NCBI GenBank assembly: GCA_900315455.1
Contig: OMZE01000035.1
Coordinates: 1-50,608, forward strand
Length of the DNA: 50,608 nt
Reading direction: 5' to 3'
From: an uncultured Prevotellaceae bacterium
Lineage (GTDB): Bacteria; Bacteroidota; Bacteroidia; Bacteroidales; Bacteroidaceae
Part shown: positions 17,085-27,300 of the stretch, piece after piece
Layout of the letters: each line of letters starts with the position of its first letter
Numbering within the stretch: position 1 is the first letter of the stretch
Translations under genes and position numbers: made by a program
The notes under the pieces: model-generated
What the model saw: only the letters and a program-made list of their open reading frames with translations
The model's database searches: none
Told to the model about the DNA's origin: nothing

Positions 17085-18278
17085 TCAATTGCCATCAGGC
17101 TTTCTCGTATCGAGGCTAATGGCATCATACCATCTGAAGAGATTGAAATCATCAGGGTGTGCCGGGTCGAAGGGTTTCCAGTCGTCGCGAAGCCCATTCA
17201 CTACGGGCAGATTGAGGTCTATCATCCCTTGCACCACCATTTTTGCCACCTCGTAAGCCCCATAAGGGTTGAAGTGCGTATTGTCGGCAAGAGGCTGGTC
17301 TTGTCCGGGATAGGTATTGGCAGGATAATGCACCAACGCACGTTTGCTGTCTTCATATCCCAATGTCTCAAAGAAAGTACGTGTCTTCTCATTGAGGTCG
17401 ATGATGGGCACATTCTCCCTTTCAGCCACCGAGCGCATGGCTGCCGGGAAGTCGCCATGGGTGTCTTTGATATGCTGGTTGTCGTCTTGCCAGAAACGGC
17501 GCTGTGTAGGTGTGCAGAAGATAATATGTCCACCGGCCTGCCTCACCTTGTCGACAAACACCTTCAGGTTATATATATAATGATACCATGCCCCGTCGCC
17601 AGGAAGGTGCTCTTTCTCGTCATTGTGTCCGAACTCACACACCACATAGTCGCCGGGCCGCATCATGGTAAGGATTTTCTCTAAACGGTTGCCGGCGAGG
17701 AATGAGCGGGCAGTGAGTCCGCTCTCGGCATGATTGGAGACTGCCACCCTGGAGTCGAACCAGCGTGGTATCATCTGTCCCCAACTTGCCCAAGGCTCTG
17801 CATTCTGGTCTACCACAGTGGAGTTACCACAGAGAAAGATGGTGGTGGCTGTGGTGTCGGGCTCTATTCTGATACGCGACACTGCCGGAGCCGGGCCATT
17901 GAACTCCAAGGTGAGGCTGTCGTCCCAGTTGAGGTAACTTTTCTCACGGTCTTTCAGCCGCACGGTCTCCTCACGTACGCCATCCTTGGTAGTCATCAAG
18001 AACCGCGGTGATCGTTTGTTGACGATGAAAGAACAATCTATTAATTGTCCGCGCGCGGTCTTTACATCCTCCACCATCAGGCGCCTTGATTCCGCCCTTA
18101 CCACCGTCTCGGCTTTCCGTTTCTTGCTGCCTACGGTGACGGTAATCCGGTAATTGCCATCGGGCACCTGCACGGAGAAATAACTCGCGCTGTTGATGTT
18201 GACGTCGAAAGAGCCGGTTTGCGCCATGGCCGTCAGCATGGCAAGGCACGAAGCCAACAATGTCAATGCTTTTTTCAT
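17085..18278 (-). CDS. Secreted rhamnogalacturonan acetylesterase-like SGNH hydrolase (CE12 type)
   Basis: A 397-residue exported esterase, probably removing acetyl groups from rhamnogalacturonan. The signal peptide MKKALTLLASCLAMLTAMAQ is followed by a beta-rich N-terminal domain (to about 145) of the type that precedes the catalytic domain in CE12 proteins. The SGNH domain has FLCGNSTVVDQ (nucleophile S153, GNS instead of GDS), FGHND (block III Asn) and the catalytic pair region NTHFNPYGA near the C-terminus. The start at 18278 puts the signal peptide at the N-terminus; the longer reading is rhaM in another frame. It lies 5 bp after rhaM in the same transcript. Confidence 0.88.
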   Translation of the reverse strand: MKKALTLLASCLAMLTAMAQTGSFDVNINSASYFSVQVPDGNYRITVTVGSKKRKAETVVRAESRRLMVEDVKTARGQLIDCSFIVNKRSPRFLMTTKDGVREETVRLKDREKSYLNWDDSLTLEFNGPAPAVSRIRIEPDTTATTIFLCGNSTVVDQNAEPWASWGQMIPRWFDSRVAVSNHAESGLTARSFLAGNRLEKILTMMRPGDYVVCEFGHNDEKEHLPGDGAWYHYIYNLKVFVDKVRQAGGHIIFCTPTQRRFWQDDNQHIKDTHGDFPAAMRSVAERENVPIIDLNEKTRTFFETLGYEDSKRALVHYPANTYPGQDQPLADNTHFNPYGAYEVAKMVVQGMIDLNLPVVNGLRDDWKPFDPAHPDDFNLFRWYDAISLDTRKPDGN

Positions 18279-18283
18279 GGCCG

Positions 18284-18601
18284 TCAGTCTAAATGAAACA
18301 TTTCCTCCAGGGGTATGGAGACAGGAGAGTTGTCGGGGTTCACCTCCATGATGTCGGCCATCATGTCCCACCATTTCTGTGTAATGGGGTCCACGTCGGA
18401 AGTGTCTTGACTGTTGGCATCGCTGGTGCATTCCTGGTAACCGAACAAGATATTCGTTTCTTTGTCCCAATAGATGCTGTAGTTGCATACTCCTGCCTCC
18501 TTAATCATCTCTACCAGTTCAGGCCAGATGGCGGCATGGCGGCGGGCATACTCTTTCTCGCATCCCGGTTTCAATAACATCTTAAAAGCAAATCGTTTCA
18601 T
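18284..18601 (-). CDS. rhaM: L-rhamnose mutarotase
   Basis: A 105-residue enzyme that interconverts the alpha and beta anomers of L-rhamnose, feeding the isomerase route. Length and motifs match the family: MKRFAFKMLLKPG start, H22 in YARRHAAIWPELV (the catalytic His position of E. coli RhaM), NYSIYWD near 40-46 and the paired tryptophans in QKWWDMMADIM. The start is placed at 18601; an ATG two codons earlier is an alternative. First gene of a two-gene operon with the CE12-type esterase, divergent from susC. This shows that the locus handles rhamnose. Confidence 0.93.
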   Translation of the reverse strand: MKRFAFKMLLKPGCEKEYARRHAAIWPELVEMIKEAGVCNYSIYWDKETNILFGYQECTSDANSQDTSDVDPITQKWWDMMADIMEVNPDNSPVSIPLEEMFHLD

Positions 18602-18630
18602 AGGCATTGTTTGTGATAATGAAGTATGCC

Positions 18631-18662
18631 ACAAAAATACGTCATTTTTTATGGCCACGCAA
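18631..18662 (-). promoter_or_regulatory. Promoter of rhaM-esterase
   Basis: On the minus strand TTG (18662-18660) and TATTTTTGT (18639-18631), 20-bp spacer. The box and its downstream bases read TATTTTTGTGGCA, identical to the box before the sensor gene at 28567-28575. Confidence 0.6.
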
Positions 18663-18732
18663 CGGAAAAACGTCCTATTTTCATCGATATTCATACAAAA
18701 ACACATGGAAATCGGACGAAAAGACCTATTTT
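18663..18732. promoter_or_regulatory. Direct repeat in the rhaM/susC divergent region, candidate regulator site
   Basis: Two related 19-20 bp copies, at 18663-18681 and 18713-18732, share CGGA, an A-rich centre and CCTATTTT. They are about 50 bp (five helical turns) apart, between the rhaM and susC promoters. This is a plausible binding region for the hybrid sensor at 24304-28533, but only by inference. Confidence 0.35.
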
Positions 18733-18749
18733 TCTCTTCAATATAAAGG

Positions 18750-18758
18750 TACTTTTGC
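18750..18758 (+). promoter_or_regulatory. -7 box of the susC-susD operon
   Basis: TACTTTTGC matches TAnnTTTG and lies 83 bp before the susC ATG. No TTG is found at the -33 distance; a T-rich tract is there instead. That fits a promoter needing an activator. Confidence 0.6.
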
Positions 18759-18841
18759 ATCGCATCATCCTTCTAACACCTAAACCGAAATACAAAAACA
18801 AACATAATAACAACCAAAATCATTCACCTAATTAACAACCT

Positions 18842-21800
18842 ATGTCAAAGAAACACATTTTTTTAATGCTTTTCATCACCGTTGGCATGCTCTTCGGCGT
18901 GTCGCAGGCGATGTTTGCGCAAAGTGCGCAGAAGCAGAAAGTGACAGGAACGGTGACCGACGAGGCCGGAGAACCCCTCATCGGCGTGACGGTCATCGAG
19001 AATGGGGCCAGTGTGGGTGCCATCACCGACCTTGACGGCCGCTACACCCTCGATGCCGCCCCCAATGCCACCCTCACCTTCAGTTACGTGGGCTACCTCA
19101 CCCAGAAAGAGAAAGTGGACGGACGTTCCAACATCAGTATCACCCTCAAGGAGGACAACGCCCTTCTCGATGAAGTGGTGGTTGTGGGATACGGTATCCA
19201 GCGCAAGAGCGATGTCACCGGTGCCCTTACCCGCGTCAGCGAGAAGCAACTCAACTCCCGTCCGGTGAGCAATGCCTTCGAAGCCCTTCAAGGTAAGGCT
19301 GCCGGTGTCGACATCACCACCAGTGAGCGTCCGGGTACGGTGGGTAGCATCCACATCCGTGGTAGCCGCTCCATCACGGCTTCAGGCTCACCCCTTTATG
19401 TTGTTGACGGAGTGCCCCTCCAGGCTGGTGGCATAGAAACTCTCAACCCCCGCGACATCGAGTCGATCGACATTCTCAAAGACGCCTCCTCCACCGCTAT
19501 CTATGGTAGCCGTGGTGCCAATGGTGTGGTGCTCATCACCACGAAGCGCGGTCAGGAAGGCAAGACCCAACTCAGTTACTCTGGTTCGCTGACCTTTGAG
19601 AAGATTGTCGACAAGAGTCCTGCCATGAGTGCCAGCGACTACATCACCTGGCGCCGCTGGGCAAAATACAACCAAGACCCCAACACCTATTCTCCCGGTG
19701 ACCAACCCACCGAAGACCAAGACAAATCGTTCTTCGACGGTGACCAGACAGCCCTTGCCAACGTGCTGAAGGGATGGTCGGGAGGTTCATGGGACGGTTC
19801 GAAGGTGACCGACACCGACTGGACCGACTTCGTGACCCAGACCGGTCTCACCCAGGAGCACACGGTGAGTGTGCGTGGCGGTTCGAAAAACGTTGCCGGT
19901 TTTGCCTCTTTCGGCTACCTGAACAACAAGGGTACTCAGAAAGGCCAGAACTACGAGCGCTACAACTTCGCTGCTTCTGCCGACGTGCAGGCCAAGCGCT
20001 GGTTCAAGGCCGGTGGTTCATTCAACGCCTCCTATTCCGTACAGAAATACGGATTCTCCCGCACCGGACAGTCATCAAGTTCGGGTCCGACCGACATCTA
20101 CAGTGCCGCCAAGGCCATTCTCCGCTACACGCTGCCCTATGACAACAACGGCGAGATTATCACCATGCCCGGTGGCTCCACCACCAACACCTATACCGTC
20201 ATCGACGAGTGGAAGAAATCGAACGACAACCGCGAAACCTTCCGCGCACTCGGTAGTTTCTATGGTCAGATTGATTTCGGCGGTATAGCCGAAGAGTTGG
20301 CTGGAATGCAATATAAAATCCAGTTTGGTCCCGACTTCCGTTACTATCGTCTTGGCAACTTCCTTGACAGCAGTTCCGCCACCCGTGCCGGCAGCAAGAA
20401 CTATGCACGCCGCAACGATGAGCGCCACTTCGCATGGACCCTCGACAACATGCTGCTCTACAACAAGATTTTCGGCGACCACAGCATTGGCATCACCCTC
20501 TTGCAGAGTGCCTCGAAGAGCAACACCGAGTCGAGCAGCATGAACGAGATTGGTGTCACCATACCTTCGTTCCTCTGGAACAACATGGGTGCCATCGACA
20601 TCACCGACTCACAGTATCAGGCAGGCATGGGAACAGGTCTCTCTGAGTATTCCCTCGAGTCGTACATGGCCCGCGTGAACTACGCCTTCATGGATCGCTA
20701 CCTGCTCACTGCCTCCGCCCGTTGGGACGGTTCCTCCGTCCTTGCCCAAGGCAACAAGTGGGACTTCTTCCCCTCGATGGCCATCGGATGGCGCATGGAG
20801 CAAGAGAGTTGGCTGCGTGACCTCACCTGGCTCGACCAACTGAAACTCAGACTTGGTGTCGGTGTCACCGGCAACGCCGCCGTCAGTCCTTACGGTACCC
20901 TGGGTGTAATCAGTTCTTACTGGATGCCCTTCAGCACCGGAAACTCACAGATTTTCGTCACCAACGAACCTTATTATACTTCAGGTTCCAACTCGATGCC
21001 TAACAAGAACCTGGGTTGGGAGAAGACCACACAGTGGAACTTCGGTATCGACTTCAGTTTCCTGAAAGGCCGCATCAATGGTACTATCGACCTTTACACG
21101 TCGCAGACCAAAGACCTGCTGCTCAGCATGAGTGTTCCCGCACTCTCCGGTTATCCTTCGATGCTCGCCAATATCGGTAAGACCAAGAACAAGGGTATAG
21201 AATTCACCCTCAACACCATCCCCGTGATGTTCAACGACTTTGTATGGAACTCCAACCTGAACCTCGCCTGGCAGAAAGACGAGATTGTGGAACTCTCCAA
21301 CGGCAAGGAAGACGACATCAACAATGCCTGGTTCATCGGTGAGAGCATTGCCGTGTACTACGGATTCGAAGCCGATGGCATCTGGCAGGAGAGCGATGCT
21401 GCCGAGATGGCCCTTTTCAACGAGAACGGACATAAGTTCACCGCTGGTAACGTGAAACCCGTTGACCAGGACGGCAACCATAAGATTGACGCCGACGACC
21501 GTGTGATTATCGGCAACCGCAATCCACGCTTCACCGCAGGATGGTCGAACTCACTGAGTTGGAAGGGCTTCGAACTTGCCCTTGAACTCCAGGGCCGCTT
21601 CGGATATACCGTCAGCACAGGCGGTGAGGGACAACTTGGTATGTACCAGCAGCGTGAAATCGACTACTGGACACCCAGCAATACTGGCGCTGAGTGGCAG
21701 AAGCCTATCTACAACCAGTCGGGTGGTGACCCCTATTCCGGACTTCTCGGTTTCAAGGACGCCTCGTTCATCAAGGTGCGTAACCTCTCACTGGCCTATA

Positions 21801-21967
21801 ACTTCAGCAAGAGCGTGGTCAACAGCCTCGGCATCAACGGCCTGAAGATCTATGCACAAGGCAAGAACCTCGGAATGCTCTACTCTTCTGTCGACTTCAT
21901 GGACCTCGATACAGGCGCCACCTACTTCAACCGTGGCTTCACCGTAGGCGTTCTCGTTGACTTCTAA
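18842..21967 (+). CDS. SusC/RagA family TonB-dependent outer-membrane transporter
   Basis: A 1041-residue outer-membrane beta-barrel that imports oligosaccharides with its SusD partner, driven by TonB. The signal peptide ends near MFAQS. A carboxypeptidase-like beta-sandwich follows (VTGTVTDEAGEPLIGV), then the SusC signature DEVVVVGYG near residue 115. The plug domain has ALQGKAAGVDI, YVVDGVPL and the hallmark STAIYGSRGANGVVLITTK. The barrel occupies the rest and ends in an aromatic residue (LVDF). susD starts 40 bp downstream. The surroundings (rhaM, GH105, CE12) suggest that rhamnogalacturonan fragments are the cargo. Confidence 0.96.
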   Translation: MSKKHIFLMLFITVGMLFGVSQAMFAQSAQKQKVTGTVTDEAGEPLIGVTVIENGASVGAITDLDGRYTLDAAPNATLTFSYVGYLTQKEKVDGRSNISITLKEDNALLDEVVVVGYGIQRKSDVTGALTRVSEKQLNSRPVSNAFEALQGKAAGVDITTSERPGTVGSIHIRGSRSITASGSPLYVVDGVPLQAGGIETLNPRDIESIDILKDASSTAIYGSRGANGVVLITTKRGQEGKTQLSYSGSLTFEKIVDKSPAMSASDYITWRRWAKYNQDPNTYSPGDQPTEDQDKSFFDGDQTALANVLKGWSGGSWDGSKVTDTDWTDFVTQTGLTQEHTVSVRGGSKNVAGFASFGYLNNKGTQKGQNYERYNFAASADVQAKRWFKAGGSFNASYSVQKYGFSRTGQSSSSGPTDIYSAAKAILRYTLPYDNNGEIITMPGGSTTNTYTVIDEWKKSNDNRETFRALGSFYGQIDFGGIAEELAGMQYKIQFGPDFRYYRLGNFLDSSSATRAGSKNYARRNDERHFAWTLDNMLLYNKIFGDHSIGITLLQSASKSNTESSSMNEIGVTIPSFLWNNMGAIDITDSQYQAGMGTGLSEYSLESYMARVNYAFMDRYLLTASARWDGSSVLAQGNKWDFFPSMAIGWRMEQESWLRDLTWLDQLKLRLGVGVTGNAAVSPYGTLGVISSYWMPFSTGNSQIFVTNEPYYTSGSNSMPNKNLGWEKTTQWNFGIDFSFLKGRINGTIDLYTSQTKDLLLSMSVPALSGYPSMLANIGKTKNKGIEFTLNTIPVMFNDFVWNSNLNLAWQKDEIVELSNGKEDDINNAWFIGESIAVYYGFEADGIWQESDAAEMALFNENGHKFTAGNVKPVDQDGNHKIDADDRVIIGNRNPRFTAGWSNSLSWKGFELALELQGRFGYTVSTGGEGQLGMYQQREIDYWTPSNTGAEWQKPIYNQSGGDPYSGLLGFKDASFIKVRNLSLAYNFSKSVVNSLGINGLKIYAQGKNLGMLYSSVDFMDLDTGATYFNRGFTVGVLVDF

Positions 21968-22007
21968 TCAATTGGCATAACATAATCATCAAAAAGAAAA
22001 GATCAAT

Positions 22008-24146
22008 ATGAGATATTTCAATAATTTACTGGTTTGCGGTGCATTGTCGATGCTTGCCCTGGTTGGCGTCACATCGTGTAGCGACGACTTCCTGGATGAG
22101 AATGCCGGGCACAAGGTGACCGACGCACTGCTGAATGATGAGACGGGTGCCCTGAAGATGGCTGCCGGACTCTACGGAAACATCCGTTGGCATTTCGGAT
22201 ACGAATGGGCTTACGGCATTACCCTCTATGGAACAGACGAGTTCACCAATGGTGCCGACCTCACCTCGGAGTGTTGGAACACCTATGACCCACGCCTCAA
22301 CCCACTCGACCTGACCACCGCCCTGGGTGCCGCCAATAAGAACTGCCCCGCCGTGTCGGCTCTCTGGAATGAAATGTACTACGGTATCTCCACCGCCAAC
22401 CTGGTGATAGAGAAAGCCGTGAACGTGGAGAACGAAGACTCCCGCAACAAAGCCCTTGGCGAGGCCTACTTCCTCCGCGGCTACAACTACTACCGCCTGT
22501 TCGCGCAATATGGCGGCGTGGTGCTGCAGACTACTCCTGCCAACGGTGATGTGAGGAAAGACTACCAACGTGCTTCCGAAGAGGAGACCCTCAATCAGGT
22601 AATCAGCGACTTTGAGCAAGCCTACCAGATGCTTCCAAAAGACAAATGGCGCGGCAACGGCACATGGACACGCTATACCGCCGCCCACTTCCTCGCCAAG
22701 GCCCTGCTCTTCAGGCAGAGCGAGCGTTGCAGCAAATGGAACGGCAGTTACAACAAGGAGCAAGACCTGACCCGTGTCATCGCCCTTTGCGACGAGGTCA
22801 TCGCTGCCTGCCCGCTGGCAGCCGACTACTGGGACCTCTATGCCCGCTGGACCGGTGTTGACTGCAAGAACGAAGGACTTAGCGAAATCCTGATGGCTGC
22901 CGAGCACAATGACGACAGTTCAACCCAAGGCCGTTTCGGCAACCGTACCTACAACTACTTCGACCCGCAGTTCTCCAACTTCTCCGGAGCATGGGTACAG
23001 CGCGGCCAGTATATCGGTGGCATGGACTTCCAGCGCTGCCGTCCCACGGAGTACACCTACGCCATCTTCGACAACGTGAACGATGCCCGTATGTGGAAGA
23101 CCTTCAAGACCGTCTATGGACTGAACAATATCGCACAGGATGCTGAGACCGTGAAATCCACCTATGGCATTACCGACGCTCAAGTGCCCGACCTTGGCGA
23201 CGAGGGTATCATCTTCATTCTCAACAAGAAAGACGACAACCGCTTCGACAACAACCAATATGGCACACTCGGCACCTCGAAGACCGTCCACGACTTCGTG
23301 AACCCCCTCACCGGCAAATGGGTGCCCAATGCCTTCGCTGTATACCAGAACGGCAAGTATGTGATGAACACCTACAACGGCTCACCTTCGAGCACCAACG
23401 TGTTCTGCGGTATCAACAAGACCGCCGACGGCTCACGTACGGGTGAGAAGGGCGATGCCCACCGCGATGTCATCATGGCACGCACCGGCGAGACCTATCT
23501 CGTGAAGGCTGAGGCACAGGTGCGTCTGGGCAAGTACCAGGAAGCCATTGCCACCGTTAATGTGCTCCGCGCCCGCGGCCAGTGGAAGCAGGGTGAGGAC
23601 CGTGGCTACTACACCGACGGCTCGATGGCATTCCTGAAGGCCGACGGCGGCGACAAGGACAATTCCACCGCCACTGCCAACTCGGTGAAGAAGAACAAGG
23701 ACAGGAACGGCAAGGTGCTCAACAACACCGAGGCTTACTACGCCTCGATGACCCACACCAACACCTACTACCTGTCGACTGGTATCGAGAAAACCACCGA
23801 TGCTTCGGATCTTCAAATCAAGAGTTACACCCAACTGCCTCCAGAAGACGAAGCCATCCTGAGCGCACTGGGCTGCTCCGGCGACTACGACCGCATGCTC
23901 AACTTCATCTTCAACGAGCGCACACGCGAGTTGCTGGGTGAGTGGAACCGCTGGGAAGAGTTGAGCCGCGCCGGCCTGCTCGTGAAGCGCGCCAAGGCCT
24001 TCAACCCCGAGGCTGCTCCCAATATCACGGCCAACAAGCATGAGTTGCGTCCCATCCCGCAGGTATTCATCGATATCTTGCAAAACCCTGATGGCACCAA
24101 CCTGAGCGACGCTGAGAAAGCCGCATGGCAGAATCCAGGATATTAA
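22008..24146 (+). CDS. SusD/RagB family outer-membrane glycan-binding lipoprotein
   Basis: A 712-residue lipoprotein that sits as a lid on the SusC barrel and binds glycan. The lipobox is in LVGVTSCSDDFLDE (lipid-bearing Cys near residue 25). The TPR-like SusD core includes EAYFLRGYNYYRLFAQYGGV and the C-terminal SusD domain RMLNFIFNERTRELLGEWNRW. Longer than many SusD proteins (about 550-650 residues), probably from inserted loops around the binding face. It follows susC in one operon and a hairpin follows the stop. Confidence 0.95.
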   Translation: MRYFNNLLVCGALSMLALVGVTSCSDDFLDENAGHKVTDALLNDETGALKMAAGLYGNIRWHFGYEWAYGITLYGTDEFTNGADLTSECWNTYDPRLNPLDLTTALGAANKNCPAVSALWNEMYYGISTANLVIEKAVNVENEDSRNKALGEAYFLRGYNYYRLFAQYGGVVLQTTPANGDVRKDYQRASEEETLNQVISDFEQAYQMLPKDKWRGNGTWTRYTAAHFLAKALLFRQSERCSKWNGSYNKEQDLTRVIALCDEVIAACPLAADYWDLYARWTGVDCKNEGLSEILMAAEHNDDSSTQGRFGNRTYNYFDPQFSNFSGAWVQRGQYIGGMDFQRCRPTEYTYAIFDNVNDARMWKTFKTVYGLNNIAQDAETVKSTYGITDAQVPDLGDEGIIFILNKKDDNRFDNNQYGTLGTSKTVHDFVNPLTGKWVPNAFAVYQNGKYVMNTYNGSPSSTNVFCGINKTADGSRTGEKGDAHRDVIMARTGETYLVKAEAQVRLGKYQEAIATVNVLRARGQWKQGEDRGYYTDGSMAFLKADGGDKDNSTATANSVKKNKDRNGKVLNNTEAYYASMTHTNTYYLSTGIEKTTDASDLQIKSYTQLPPEDEAILSALGCSGDYDRMLNFIFNERTRELLGEWNRWEELSRAGLLVKRAKAFNPEAAPNITANKHELRPIPQVFIDILQNPDGTNLSDAEKAAWQNPGY

Positions 24147-24241
24147 TCATAAAACTCTAGTAGTTATTCATTGCCAAACTAAAAATCAAACATTGATTCA
24201 TATTTGATAGGTTATTTTTAGGTTTTAGGTAAAAAAGAGCC

Positions 24242-24272
24242 GCGTTGGTCGTCTGTGACAGACGGCCAACGC
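24242..24272. terminator. Bidirectional terminator between susD and the sensor gene
   Basis: GCGTTGG-T-CGTCTG pairs with CAGACG-G-CCAACGC around a 3-nt loop (14 pairs, one of them G-U). TTGTTTTG follows on the plus side. On the minus side GGCTCTTTTTT follows, so it can end both convergent transcripts. Confidence 0.85.
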
Positions 24273-24303
24273 TTGTTTTGTCGGGCAATGAATCCTTTTT
24301 CGT

Positions 24304-27300
24304 CTACCCCTTCTGGTACTTCGACGGAGTGACCCCGAAATACTGTTTGAAACAGCGACTGAAATAGAGTGAATCGGAGAACCCCACCTGATAGGCCACC
24401 TCGGCCACGGTAATCATCTCGCCACTATGCAGGAGTTCTGCCGCCCGCGACATGCGTTTCTGGCGTATATACTCCTTGGGCGTCTTTCCCGTCACCTCCA
24501 TCATCTTGCTGTAGAATTGTGAGCGGCCGTAGCCCGTGGCCTGTGCCAAGTCGTCGACCACGAAATCGGGATTGGAAAGATTGCTGTTGATTTTCATGTC
24601 CACAATCTCACGGAACTTGCGGTCGCGCTCACTGCTGAGCAATGGGGTATCGTCAGCGACCTGCCCTGGTTTTTCACTATCTTTCGTTGTCGAGGCATAT
24701 GCCTTTCTCAGCCGGTCGCGCTGTTCTATCAAGTTGATGCACTTGCTCACCAGCAAGGCCACGTTGAAAGGCTTGGGGAGATAGGCATCGGCACCAAACC
24801 GTGCGCCCTGCAGTTGTTTCTCTATGCTTCCGAGGGCCGTGAGCAAGACAAAGGGAATGTCGAAGATGGCATCATCGGCACGCACCCGCTTCAGCAGTTC
24901 AAGCCCATCCATCTGGGGCATCTTGATATCGCTCACCACCAAGTCGATGGTGGGCGATTGCTTGATGCGCTCCAATGCCTCGCTGCCGTTTTGCGCCACT
25001 TCGACGGTAAAGTAGGGAGCCAACTCGCACCGGATATATTCCCTCAGGTCTTCATCATCGTCGACGACAAGCACCCTGCGGTCGTTGAGAGGCTGCGCCA
25101 CCAGTTCGCGGTAGTTGCGCCACTGCCTGTCGTCATCGTGGTCGTTGTCGGCCATGTGGTCGAGCACGCTCTCTTCTGCGAACTCATCAGGCTGGTAACT
25201 ATCTGCCGACTCCGGGATTTTCACCGTGAAGATGCTTCCGCCCAAAGGATTCTCCTCGAAAGCGATTTCTCCGTGATGCGCAAGAGCCAGTTGCTCGGTG
25301 AAATTAAGACCTATGCCACTGCTGTTGGCCACGTTGTTGGCTTGCATAAATCGGGTGAAGAGTTGCGACTGACGGTCCTTGGGCACCCCCACGCCAGTAT
25401 CCTCCACACGGATGATGAGTTTTCCTTCGTCCTTCCTCACCCTTACGGTGACATCACCTTTCCGAGGGGTGTACTTGAAGGCGTTGCTGAGCAAGTTATA
25501 CACTATCTTGTCAATGCATCCCCTGTCAATAAACATCGTATAATGCTGGGTAAAAGGCACGAAGAGCAAGTTCATCTCACGGTTTTGCGCCAAGTCGCTG
25601 AATGTCATGGTGATATCGCGCAAGAAACGGATGACGTCGGTTTCCTGCAGCCGCAAGGATAGTTTGCCGCTCTGCAACTTATGCATCTCGAGCAACTGGT
25701 TGACAAGTCTCATCATCCGCTCGGTGCTCCGCCGCATATTGCTCACAGGTTGGCGCAGGTTGGCAGGCAAATCCCCTGCCTTCTTCATGCGGTCCATCGA
25801 ACCCTGTATGAGTGTGAGCGGTGTGCGGAACTCATGGCTGAGGTCCATGAACAATTTTTGCTTGAAGTCGCTGATTTCCTTGTCCATGCGAATGCGGTTG
25901 CGCATGGAATAGGTGATAAGGAGCAGTCGTATGATATACCATGCCAGGATGCCCACCACAGCGAGGTAGATGAGCCACGCCCACCACGTATTCCACCATG
26001 GCTGACCGATGACGACCCTCATGGTGGCTTCTTTCCCGGCGTCTTCTCCCACTATCCTCACATGGAACACATAGGTGCCCGGTGCCAAATCCTTATACAC
26101 CGCCTCATTCCCACGTGTAGGCTGGCTCCAAGCCTTGTCTACCCCTGTGAGTATGTAAATATATTCCGTATGGTGTGGGAAGTCGAACTTCATATCCGAG
26201 AAGCGGAAAGTGAGTGAGTTTTGGCGGTGGGAGAGACGGATATCCTTGCCCGACTCATATTCCGAGAACATCGTGCCATTGACGAGGAGGTTGGTTACCA
26301 CAAGATGTCTCCCCTCGCTGCTGCCCAACTGTGTGGTCTGAGGGTTGAAACAGACAATGCCGTTGTTGGTGCCCAGCACCAGGGTGCCGTCGGCCATTCT
26401 GCAGGCAGAGTTCTCGCTGTATACGTCACCCAGTTTGTCGGCTGAGAGGAAATAGGTGGAGAACGACTTGGTCTTGGGGTCGAGCCTCGACAGACCATAG
26501 TTGGTGCCTATCCACAGTTTTCCCGTGACATCCGCCACGATAGAGTTGGCAGTATTGTCGGCCAGGCCGTGCCGGATGTCATATTGGATAAACCAGAGTT
26601 TCTCCAAACTGCCATCGTCCATCACCTTATAGATTCCGCCACCCGCCGAAGCGAGCCACACGTTGCCGTCGTTGTCTTCAAAGATATCCCTGATTTCAAA
26701 ATAGCCCAACTCACTGTTACTGGAATTGTAATAGTAATAGTTATTGGGGTTTTTGATGATTTCCTCGGGGTAGAACGCCACCACCCCGTCGCCACATCCA
26801 GCGAAGATGATTCCCGAACGCGTCTGCAGGAGTTTAGTGACATTCTTCATGAGAGGGGTTTCCTGCAGGAACCTACGAAACTTGTAGGTGCCATCGGGTT
26901 GTGGAACGGCAAGGCACAGTGCTCCCATGTTCACTGCCACCCACATCCGTTGCTTGCTGTCGCAGAGCAGGTCGAACACCTTTCCCTGAGGCAGCGATGT
27001 GGAATCACTGGGATTATTGACATAGAACCGTCCGTCGACGCTCACCCCTTTGTTGCGCGTGCCAATCCATGTATGTCCTTTCGCGTCGACACATACCGAC
27101 AACATGTCGTCGTCGACACCAATGCTGGTGGGCTGCAGCGTTCTGGTGTCTTTCAACAAGAAAGTCCCACCCATGAGATTACCCGCCCACACCCGGTGGT
27201 CGGCGGTCTGACGCACCGACCTGAAGAGGTTCACGTAGTCGGGCGAGGTATTGGCTGCAGCATAGCAGCGCCTCACCCCTGCCGGCATCGTCGTGATGAC

